64,000 nucleotides of DNA from Rhizobium brockwellii (GTDB lineage: Bacteria > Pseudomonadota > Alphaproteobacteria > Rhizobiales > Rhizobiaceae): the NCBI RefSeq assembly GCF_000769405.2, contig NZ_CP053439.1:4515001-4579000 (forward strand), in the 5' to 3' direction. Of the stretch, positions 1-10,534 are shown piece by piece. The translations under genes and the position numbers were made by a program. Under the pieces are notes generated by a model. The model was not told the origin of the DNA and made no database searches. It saw only the letters and a list, made by a program, of their open reading frames with translations. Positions within the stretch are counted from its first letter, which is position 1; each line of letters opens with the position of its first letter.

Positions 1-2485
<2,485 letters not shown>

Positions 2486-2702
2486 TCATTGACTATGCTC
2501 ATCGAACTTCGTTCGATGTGCCAGACCTTTGTCCTGACGCGCCAATGGCGCTGCGGACGGCCCGCCAAACGATTGGCGACGGGCCTCTGGCCTGTATGGG
2601 TGCCACAAGCACCCGCAGCCGGAAGAGATCGAAAGACGTGTTCAAAAAAGAAAACAGGCTAACGCCTGCCAGCTTCTCAAAACATATAGTTGCGCTTTGC
2701 CG

Positions 2703-2819
2703 ACCTGGTGGTTATGGCGGGGTGGCTGCACCCGTTCCCTTTCCGAACACGGCCGTGAAACGCCCCTGCGCCCATGGTACTTCGTCTTAAGACGCGGGAG
2801 AGTAGGTCGCTGCCAGGTC
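2703..2819 (+). rRNA. rrf: 5S ribosomal RNA
   Basis: The segment begins ACCTGGTGGTTATGGCGGGG and ends CGCTGCCAGGTCT, so the 5' and 3' ends pair (ACCTGG with CCAGGT) as in helix I of 5S rRNA. The internal CCGAACACGG and GGGAGAGTAGGTCGC blocks are the conserved loop sequences. It lies about 220 bp after 23S in the normal operon order. The exact ends could shift by one or two bases. Confidence 0.95.
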
Positions 2820-2877
2820 TGCAAAGCGCAACTAATCAATCTTCTCATCACAAAACAAACGGCCCAAAGCCGAAACA

Positions 2878-2903
2878 AAGGGCCGCTCACAAGCGGCCTT
2901 TCG
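2878..2903 (+). terminator. Terminator-like hairpin after 5S rRNA
   Basis: GGCCGCT and AGCGGCC form a perfect 7-bp GC-rich stem around a CACA loop, with A-rich sequence before it and TTTCGTGTT after it. It follows the 5S gene by about 60 bp. The T tract is short, so termination may be partial and the downstream tRNA could be cotranscribed. Confidence 0.6.
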
Positions 2904-2934
2904 TGTTAAAATGCATCAGCAGGAAAACACGAGA

Positions 2935-3023
2935 CAAATTGCAAAAAGCAATTTGCTCGGGCAGTAAGAGTAAACCGCCAAAGCAGTTTACTCAGACGCG
3001 ACAAATCCCTTCGGGATTTGCGC
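2935..3023 (+). repeat. Cluster of three consecutive perfect hairpins upstream of tRNA-fMet
   Basis: Three inverted repeats follow each other with only short linkers. The first is CAAATTGC/GCAATTTG (2935-2955, 5-nt loop). The second is GAGTAAAC/GTTTACTC (2968-2993, 10-nt loop). The third is CAAATCCC/GGGATTTG (3002-3020), extended by GCG/CGC around one bulged A. They fill the leader between the 5S terminator and the mature tRNA. They may be RNA processing or antitermination structures. Their role is inference. Confidence 0.6.
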
Positions 3024-3027
3024 TAGG

Positions 3028-3104
<77 letters not shown>

Positions 3105-3125
3105 AATCCCATAAAAACATCACTC

Positions 3126-3150
3126 AAAAGCCCGCCTCGCGCGGGCTTTT
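3126..3150 (+). terminator. Rho-independent terminator of the rrn-tRNA unit
   Basis: AAAAGCCCGC and GCGGGCTTTT form a perfect 10-bp stem with the 5-nt loop CTCGC. T-rich sequence (GCATTTTTGC) follows. The A/T ends make it symmetric, so it could also stop leftward transcription from the helicase gene that ends at 3214. Confidence 0.85.
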
Positions 3151-3213
3151 GCATTTTTGCTTACCGATAGGTCGAGGCAGGCATCCAGGTCGCGGTAATA
3201 GGATCTCGATCCT

Positions 3214-6200
3214 TCAGTTCAAATTCATTCGGGCCAGGAATTCTGCTGCCTGTATTGTCTCCAAGGCACTCGCTGTCTCCCTAAAGTAAGGCAAGGTTTC
3301 CCAGAGGGTGTGATCGCCGACGATATAGAAGCGGCGTTTGGCGCGCGTCAGGGCAACGTTCAAAAGGTTCGGCTTCGATGCGGCCCAGGCTGCAGCCCCG
3401 CTATGAGCGGCATCGGCGCCGAGCACCATGAAAACCACGTCTTCTTCCTTGCCCTGGAAGGTATGCACCGTGCCGATCCTTTCCTTCAGCCACCTCGACA
3501 GTCTTGGCGGAGCCGAGCGCGTGTTTCCGCTCCAATCAACCCATGTTGCATGGGCCAGAGCCTGCTTCAGACTGTTCTTGATCTCCTTGAACGGCGAAAT
3601 GATATAGAGGTCCGGCAATCCGCCGTCCCGGCGATAAGTGGCGGTGAGGAGATCGACGATGAGACGGCGGAGCGTCACCGGCCGGCCGGCGCTCTTCCAG
3701 CCCGAAGACCATCTTGTTCTGACAGGCGATCTGGTTGGCAAGGCCGAACATCGGATCGATGCAGCGCCGATGTACCCTGAGGGGGCTGCCGATCCAGAGC
3801 CCATCGGCCTCCTCGCCCGAGACCGTCGTCCCATAGCGGTTGGCGGCGTCGGCCTGCATCTGCACCGAGGCCCTGTTCGGCGAATATTGTCCTGCCGCTG
3901 TATGCGGCGAGAGAGCCGAAGTGGCGGTGATCAGCGCGCTTGGCAGCGTGAAGACCGGTTCGATCTGCTGGGGATCACCGATCACCATGACGCGCCGCGC
4001 CCGCAACAGGGCGCCGATGGCCGCTTGCGGGACCGCCTGACCAGCTTCATCGACGAACACCCAGCCGATCGAACCGGCGTCGAGACCGCGGAACTGCCGG
4101 GCAAAGGAGGCGAAGGTTGTCGAGACGATGGGAACGGTCATGAAAAGGCCCTGCCAGATCAAGGCAATGTGCTCGCCGTCGGCGGGGCCGTTGTTGGAAA
4201 GCAGTTTGTTGATGGCGACGATGTTCCCTCCAAAACCTCCGCCCTTCTTGCCCACATCCGCCAGCCACGCTTCATGCAGCGTCAACGCTGCTTCCAACAA
4301 TGCCGAACGCAGACCTGCCAGTTCGTCCTGATGCCACAGACCGCCAATCTGGAACTGATCGCTCTCGAGATCGGTGAGGCGCCGAGGTAGGGTGGGATGA
4401 TTGAGAATTTCCCCTAGGCGGTCAAATTCCTCCCTTTTCCGGGACCAGATTTCTCGTTGCGACCGCAGTGCCTGTTCGGCACGTCGATGTCTCCGCAAAG
4501 ACTGTTCCAGCGCAGGTTTGAGTGCTTTCGCAAGGTGATGTTCGCATTCCGCCAGCGCCTTGCGCAGTTCCAGCTGTCTTCGTGCATTGGAGACGACATT
4601 GTGCCGATGTTGCCGGGCAGGGGTGGTCGACAGCACTTTCTCCCACCACGCGGGAGCGCCTCGGTCGAGCAGAAGTTCCTCCTCCTTCAGAGGAGACAAG
4701 CCTTCCCTGAGGCGGAGCATGTCGGCGGCAACCATATCGCATCGGTCCTGTGCGTGTCGAAGTTCGGCCGCAGCTGCTCTCACCTTTTCAAGCGCCTCGC
4801 GGCAGAAACCATCCTGCGAGACCAGGGCGATTTCGTCATGGAGATCGGCATAGCGTGCATATTCGCCGATCTTGTCGCCAACCACCTTGTCGGCAGCCTG
4901 AAATGTCGCCGACGCTTCGGCGAAGTTTGGTCCCTTATAACCCTTTAGCCACTCCCAGATGGTCTGTGGTTTGTCGGCACCGGACCAGCTGGGCTTCGGC
5001 CTTTCGGCGATCTCCATGAAGGCGAAACGTTCCTTGAAAGCTCGGCGATTCCGGGAATTGCCGAGCGCACAGGCGATCAGCCCCCATGGGCGGTCGCCAT
5101 CGGAGAGCCTGACCACGGCTCCGTTGTCCTTCTGACAAGCGATTTTGTGCGCGATGGTCTGCAGATATTGGAATGAAGATGTTCTCGCGACAGAGCTTCG
5201 CTTCGGAAGGTCGCGCGAAATATTCTCCACGGCGGCGTTGTTGGAGGAGGCGACGACCATTTCGAATCCAGCCAGGGCCGGGATCAGCGCCGATATCGTG
5301 GCCGTGCTCCGGTCCGCGAAAGTGATGCGGCGCGGCGCGCCATCGAAGGCTTCGCGCGCCGTCTTCAAGGAGGCCAGGATGCGGGCGCGCCGAACGATAT
5401 TATCCGCGAACATGTCGCGAAGCAGCGTCGTCTTTCCCGTTCCTGGCGGGCCGTTGACCGAGAACAGTCCCGTTTCTGACAGGTCGTCGATCGCCGAATT
5501 GATCGCGAACTGTTGCATCAGGCTCATGGCGTGGTGAGGTTCGCTGAGCCAGCGCCCGCGGTTGAGTTTTCCAGGATGCAAGGCCCGGACGATCGCCCGG
5601 CGTCCATCCTCCGAGTAGAGGTCGATCCGTTTCTCATGCGCCAGCGGGTGAGATATTGCCTGAGCGGCGCGGGGATATCGCCATGCGTGACGCGTATCAT
5701 CGCCCGCTCGATGTCCTCGATGAAGAAGCTGTTCAGGATACCGATGTCGTCTTCAACACGTGTACTCTCATCCTCCTCGTCGTCGGCATTAAGCGCATTG
5801 CTTTCCAGCGGTGGCGGCAAGGAGATGACCTCGGGTTTTTCCACCCGGTCCCGGTAGCGTATTTCAACAACGGCGATGGGTTTCTCCTGCTTCGAGGCAA
5901 AGCCGGCCCAATCGCAGAGTAATTCATGCAGCGTCAGGATTTCGGCAGCATCGATCGGCTGATCGGTCATGTCCTCGGAGGACGAAGATCTCAGATGCCG
6001 CTGCGCCCGAAAGTTTTGAAGCAATTCCGTGAGTTGCCGCTTGCTGTCGGCAAATGCCTCGTAGCCGAGTGAGGAGAGGCCGGACTTCCGCACCCGTCCC
6101 AAAGCCCATGGAAGCGTGGAAACCGAAAATGTATCAAACATCGGCTCTCCCAAGGGAGAGAGCTGCAAGCTGGCAAAGCAGGTATCACCATCGAGGTCGC

Positions 6201-6519
6201 TGCGTTCGGCGTCGTCATATTCGGCGGTATCGGTCGCAACGCTATCGAAGTGTCTGCGAATATCGGCAATTTCGGATTTGCTGAAAACGCCGAGGAACAG
6301 GGTGAAACCCGTGATCTGCTTTTCCTCGGGGATCGCTGGACGGCTGAGTGCGGCACCGTCATCGCGGAGCGTTTTCGCATGCAACCAGAAAACACTTCGG
6401 CCTTCGCCGGAGACGATACGACTGGAGAGATCGTAAGGAATGAAGAACTCGATTTTGTGCCAGAAATCGAGAATGGCCAGAAGCCGTTCCCTTTCGGCGC
6501 CGTCTGCATTCGTCTGCAT
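3214..6519 (-). pseudogene. UPF1-like superfamily 1 helicase gene, broken by two frameshifts
   Basis: The three reading-frame segments join into one protein of about 1,100 residues. The N-terminal part (about 290 residues) has no motif I recognise. The middle segment carries Walker A GPPGTGKTT, the DEAG form of motif II (FVDEAGQAVPQ) and motif III (VIGDPQQIEPV). The last segment carries GTVHTFQGKEED (motif V) and NVALTRAKRRFYIVGD (motif VI). This order is that of SF1B DNA/RNA helicases with AAA_11/AAA_12 domains. Near 5646-5649 a C seems to be missing from an ACCC run: the frame jumps from QYLT to PLAHEKR. Near 3679-3690, in a GGCCGGCCGG run, one base seems to be added. Either both are genuine decay or they are sequencing errors in low-complexity GC runs. 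Relatives occur as single genes in defence or tRNA-linked islands, but I cannot assign a function. Confidence 0.8.
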
Positions 6520-6643
6520 GACTTCTCACTGAGGAGTTGCAAAAATAGGCTCGCGCTTCTTTTAGCAACGATCGCAGCGCAAAATCAAAGACTGTGCGTC
6601 CCGGAGCCGCCGGACCGCATTTCCCCGCCATGGCGAAACCACA

Positions 6644-8296
6644 TCAATGCAGACGTGGCCGGCGTCGCTCGCTGAGCTGCCGTCCTCGGTTCCAGCGGGC
6701 GATGGTCTCCGGCACGACGTCCGTCTTGCCAGCGGCAGGCTCGGTGATCGAGCGCAGGCGTTCAAGGGCAACACCCGCCTTGGCGGCATAATCGAGTGCG
6801 GTCGGATCGTCCGAATGCACGTCCTGGATTGCGGCGAAGACCGCCTCCGCCTCGGCTAGTCGTTTGCTGGCAGCAAGGGCGATACCACGCTTGTAATGCG
6901 CCTGGATGAGATGCGGCCCGATCTCGCCGACCCGGCGGAAAGTCTCTGCGGCATGGTCATATTGATGCAGGGCAAGCTGCGTGTCGCCAAGCCGCATTTG
7001 GATCGGCGTCGGATCGGGCGCTTGCTCGACAAGAGCCTTGTAGGCAGTCAGTGCCTCCGTCAGTTTGCCTCGGTCGAACAGCAGATTGGCAAGCCCGAAT
7101 TCCGCGCCGGTATGCCCTGGCGCCGATTGCAGAACCTGGTTGAAGGCGATCTCCGCCTTGCTCCGGGCTCCATTGCGATACATGTCGAGCGCCTGTTCAT
7201 AGACGAAACGAATGCTGCGCGGGTTGAGCACGCCATGCAGGTTCTGGCCGTTGCGGGTGCGGAACAAGGTGCAGCTGATCCGCCTTTCCTCCACCCCGAA
7301 CATATATTTATAGGGTTCGTTTCCGCGCAGGAAGTCATAGGTCTTGAAGCCCTGCTCGATCGCCCGCCGGATGCAGTAGCCATGCAGGATGAGGCCGGGA
7401 GACGGTGTCTTCCAGTTCTCATCGCGGCCGGTGATATAGAAGAGGATGGCCTTCTTCTGCCGATCGACGATATTCGCCAGCGCGCCGAGCGGCTGGTCGC
7501 CACACCAAAGGACCGGCACCTCGAGATTGCCGCTGTTGAAACTGTCCATCAGCATCTCGCGCGTGGTGATGATCAGCCGCTCGGTCCGCTCCGCGCCTTT
7601 ACGGGCACTCCATTTGATCCGCCAGAGATTGAAGAGGATGTCCAGGTCCCGATCGATGGTCTCGGGAGTTGCCATCGTGATCCGGTAAATATCGTCGCCT
7701 TCGATCTTGCGCAGGAACCGCCGGAGCTTCTGGCGCGTCTGGCTGCTCATGCGCTGCTCGAGATAGTCGTCGAAGCTTGCCGGCAGGGGGACGATGGGAC
7801 AGATCGTATTGTCGATATTCTCACTGTTCTTGGGCGAGCTGTCGCGAAACATCACCTCCGGTCCTTGCAGCGCCTCGATCATCTTCTCGCGCCGGCTGGC
7901 AGGACCGCTGAAATATTCGAGTTTCAGGTCGGTCCAGTTCTGATGTTTGATAAACGAAGCAAAACCGGCAATGGCATGATGCTCGTAGTCCGGCCTGACG
8001 ATGAAGCCGGTATAATCGGCCGCAAAATTTCCGGCCATGATGATCTCGTCGTAGAAGAGCCCGGTCTTTTCGTTCAGATGCGTGATGAGGCGCAGCGGAA
8101 AGAAGGCGACATAGGGTGCTTCGGGATCGCGTTCGCGAAGGGCGAGGATGAACCAGCGGCGTCGGCGGAACAGATAGTTCTTCAGCCATATCCAGGAGAG
8201 GAAATGCTGCGCGTCTGGATCTTCCAGGAAGACCTGATCCCAGTTCTCGCGTACCGCCTCGAACCCCGCAATGGTATCGATGATATCTATGCGCAT
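6644..8296 (-). CDS. GNAT-fold (BioF2/CelD-like) acetyltransferase with C-terminal TPR repeats
   Basis: The first 380 residues resemble the GNAT_6/FemAB-like family often annotated as cellulose biosynthesis protein CelD. The region around SSQTRQKLRRFLRKIEG, then CGDQPLGALANIV and the conserved block DFLRGNEPYKYMFG is typical. After about residue 390 there are three or four tetratricopeptide repeats (for example AEFGLANLLFDRGKLTEALTAY). No signal peptide is visible, so it is probably cytosolic. I prefer the ATG at 8296 because GGGGG precedes it by a few bases; a GTG nine codons upstream (8323) is possible. The acyl acceptor is unknown. Proximity to a glycan operon suggests, but does not show, a role in polysaccharide modification. 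Confidence 0.75.
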   Translation of the reverse strand: MRIDIIDTIAGFEAVRENWDQVFLEDPDAQHFLSWIWLKNYLFRRRRWFILALRERDPEAPYVAFFPLRLITHLNEKTGLFYDEIIMAGNFAADYTGFIVRPDYEHHAIAGFASFIKHQNWTDLKLEYFSGPASRREKMIEALQGPEVMFRDSSPKNSENIDNTICPIVPLPASFDDYLEQRMSSQTRQKLRRFLRKIEGDDIYRITMATPETIDRDLDILFNLWRIKWSARKGAERTERLIITTREMLMDSFNSGNLEVPVLWCGDQPLGALANIVDRQKKAILFYITGRDENWKTPSPGLILHGYCIRRAIEQGFKTYDFLRGNEPYKYMFGVEERRISCTLFRTRNGQNLHGVLNPRSIRFVYEQALDMYRNGARSKAEIAFNQVLQSAPGHTGAEFGLANLLFDRGKLTEALTAYKALVEQAPDPTPIQMRLGDTQLALHQYDHAAETFRRVGEIGPHLIQAHYKRGIALAASKRLAEAEAVFAAIQDVHSDDPTALDYAAKAGVALERLRSITEPAAGKTDVVPETIARWNRGRQLSERRRPRLH

Positions 8297-8468
8297 GTCC
8301 GCCCCCAATACCCCATACGTCACTCGGGAGGTTTCATTCTAATGGGAAACACCGATCTTCAAATAAACCGTCCGGATGATTTGAGGCGCCTAAATGGGAT
8401 TAGTCCTGAGCCGACGCATAACCCAAAATCGCAATCGGTTTTGGTAAAATCATACACAGATTCAAAGT

Positions 8469-8541
8469 GATAGAGCGAAACGCGTCCTGAAGGATGCCGC
8501 TCTTCAACGAACCTCGCCCGAAAGTGCGCAGCGGTTTTGAG
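8469..8541. repeat. Degenerate mosaic repeat in a 268-bp gene-free gap
   Basis: Contains GATAGAGCG and AAAGTGCGCAGCGGTTTT, the same two modules seen at 29394-29500, but in the opposite order. The rest of the gap between the two leftward genes (8297-8564) shows no gene. Confidence 0.5.
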
Positions 8542-8564
8542 AACATGAGTACATAAGGATTAGA

Positions 8565-9056
8565 TCAGAGTTCGCCGGAGATCCGCGGGCTCGCATGGAT
8601 AAAGGCCCAGAGCGTCCGGCTGATGGCGACGATCTCGGCGATCGACTTTTCCAGAAGGTCGAGCTCGCGCGCGTCCATCTGTTCGATCTTGCCGTAGCGG
8701 ATCTGCTTATCGTCCTCGACGAGCCGCATCAGCTGTGTGCTCGAGATCTCTCCCTTTTCGTCGAAGGAATAGATGCAGTGATTGTACTTGTTGCGTATCT
8801 TGGATTCTTTCTTAAGCCGCGACATGGCTGAAAGGATCGCCTTCCGGTCGGTAGGGGAGGTCGAAGCGAGCTTGGACAGCCGTTCGATGAGATCGATCCG
8901 TGCGCGCGTCGTGTTGAGCGTCAGGAACACGACGATCGCTGCATCCTTTTCCACCCGGAGAAGATGGGCGATGATGTAGATCAGCAGGCTTTCGGTGTTC
9001 GTCCAGACATAGTTCAGGCGGCCGACCCGCAGCAGGACATCGGACATCGCCGCCAT
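8565..9056 (-). CDS. Conserved hypothetical protein, 163 aa
   Basis: I do not recognise the family. The protein is predicted helical throughout, beginning MAAMSDVLLRVGRLNYVWTN and containing a hydrophobic patch (SLLIYIIAHLLRV) near residue 30 that looks like an amphipathic helix rather than a clear membrane span. Charged helices follow (RLKKESKIRNKYNHCIYSF). The start at 9056 is chosen because GGAGAAAGGG lies just upstream; an upstream ATG at 9104 would add 16 residues with no ribosome site. It follows the type I secretion genes on the same strand after a 119-bp gap, so it may or may not belong to that operon. Confidence 0.65.
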   Translation of the reverse strand: MAAMSDVLLRVGRLNYVWTNTESLLIYIIAHLLRVEKDAAIVVFLTLNTTRARIDLIERLSKLASTSPTDRKAILSAMSRLKKESKIRNKYNHCIYSFDEKGEISSTQLMRLVEDDKQIRYGKIEQMDARELDLLEKSIAEIVAISRTLWAFIHASPRISGEL

Positions 9057-9175
9057 GCTTGACCCTTTCTCCCCGGAGGGAATCCATCCCTCAAGGGATG
9101 ACATGTGGACATTACATCAGAATAACGCGCAAGTCCGTCATATCTACAGGTCCGCCCGTGCCGGATCGCGAGCGA

Positions 9176-10534
9176 TCAGCGCTCCTTGAAGGCTCTGGAC
9201 ATGCTGTCGGTGATCGGTTTGCTCAGATATTCGAAGAAGGTGCGTTCCGACGTCTGAATCAGCACTTCGGCCGGCATGCCGGGAACGGGATGGAAATTGT
9301 GCACCCGCGCAATCTCGGAATCGGGTATTCCGACGCGGACGATATAGACGTCCTTGACCGAAGCTCCCGAATTTTCCTCGATCGAATCGGCTGAGACGTA
9401 GAAGACCTTGCCCTGCAGAACAGGGGTCGTGCGCCGGTTGAGCGCCGTGAGGCGGATCGAGGCCGTTTCTCCCTCATGCAGCTGGTCGATCGAGGTGCGC
9501 AGCACTTGCGCTTCCAGGATCAGCGGCACATGCGACGGCAGGATTTCCATGATCGGCTTTCCTGTCGTGATGACACCGCCGGCTGTGTGAAAATAGGAGC
9601 GCACCACCGTGCCTGACACCGGCGAACGGATAGTGGTACGTTGGAGCACGCCGGCGGCCTCGCGCATCTGTTCGCGCACACTGTCCAGATCGGTTTCGGC
9701 GGTCTCGAGCGCATCGAGTGCCGCCTGCTTGTTGGAGTTGACGGCGATGACGGCCTCCTGTCGGAATTTGGCGATCTCGGCCTCGCTCTCGTTGAGCTCG
9801 CCGTTCAGTCGAGCAATGTCGCCCATCGCATCGGCGATCGCCCGCTCGATTGCCAGCAGATCCGTCCTGCGCATATAGCCGACCTTGACCAGCCGAGCCT
9901 TGGAGTCGCGTTCCTCGGTCAGCAGCGACAGCTGCCTTTCGAAGGAATCTCGCTGGCCCCTATAGCCGGCGAACCGGAATTCCAGCGACGCGATGTTCTT
10001 CCCGATCAGATTGAGCTGCTCTTCGAGCTTGATCTGCTTGCTGTGGAAGACGACGTTCTGGCTCTGGATGATCGCGTTGATATCGGGATCGCTGGCCTCC
10101 TTCGTCACGATATCGGGAAGCTGGAGTTCACGCAGGCCCTGCGCTTCGGCACGGAGCCTTGCGACAATGGCTTCCAGGCGCAGGCGGCGAAGCTGCAGCA
10201 TCCGCTCGTTTGAGCGGGATGCTGTGGGATCGAGGGTCAGCAGGATATCGCCTTCCTTGACCGTATCGCCTTCGCTGACGCGCATCTCCTTGATGATGCC
10301 GCCTTCCAGATGCTGGACGATCTTGTTGTTGCCGGTCGCGACGAAACTTCCCTGCGCGATAACGGCGGAGGCGAGCGGCGCCGTCGCCGCCCAGAAGCCG
10401 AAGCCTCCGAACGAGGTGAAGAGAACCGTCAGGCCGACGATGCTGTGCATCCGGATCGAGCGCGGCACGTCGCTATACCATTCGAGCTGCACCGGACCTG
10501 ATGTCTCCTGATTTTTCCGTCCCATGTCGTTCAT
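9176..10534 (-). CDS. HlyD-family type I secretion periplasmic adaptor (PrsE-like)
   Basis: Membrane fusion protein that links an inner-membrane ABC exporter to a TolC-type outer-membrane channel. A short cytoplasmic N terminus (about 30 residues) is followed by one membrane segment (SIVGLTVLFTSFGGFGFWAA), the first lipoyl half (VQHLEGGIIKEMRVSEGDTVKEGD), a long coiled coil (about residues 95-290) and the second half (TTIRSPVSGTVVRSYFHTAGGVI), ending in the beta-barrel region. The length of 452 aa is normal. Its start codon overlaps the stop of the ABC exporter gene by 4 bp, indicating translational coupling. No TolC gene is in the window. Confidence 0.9.
   Translation of the reverse strand: MNDMGRKNQETSGPVQLEWYSDVPRSIRMHSIVGLTVLFTSFGGFGFWAATAPLASAVIAQGSFVATGNNKIVQHLEGGIIKEMRVSEGDTVKEGDILLTLDPTASRSNERMLQLRRLRLEAIVARLRAEAQGLRELQLPDIVTKEASDPDINAIIQSQNVVFHSKQIKLEEQLNLIGKNIASLEFRFAGYRGQRDSFERQLSLLTEERDSKARLVKVGYMRRTDLLAIERAIADAMGDIARLNGELNESEAEIAKFRQEAVIAVNSNKQAALDALETAETDLDSVREQMREAAGVLQRTTIRSPVSGTVVRSYFHTAGGVITTGKPIMEILPSHVPLILEAQVLRTSIDQLHEGETASIRLTALNRRTTPVLQGKVFYVSADSIEENSGASVKDVYIVRVGIPDSEIARVHNFHPVPGMPAEVLIQTSERTFFEYLSKPITDSMSRAFKER

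Noticed and set aside
6896..8470. A 524-codon open frame on the plus strand
   Set aside because: It lies opposite the acetyltransferase-TPR gene, which has clear domain motifs and a ribosome site. The opposite frame has none.
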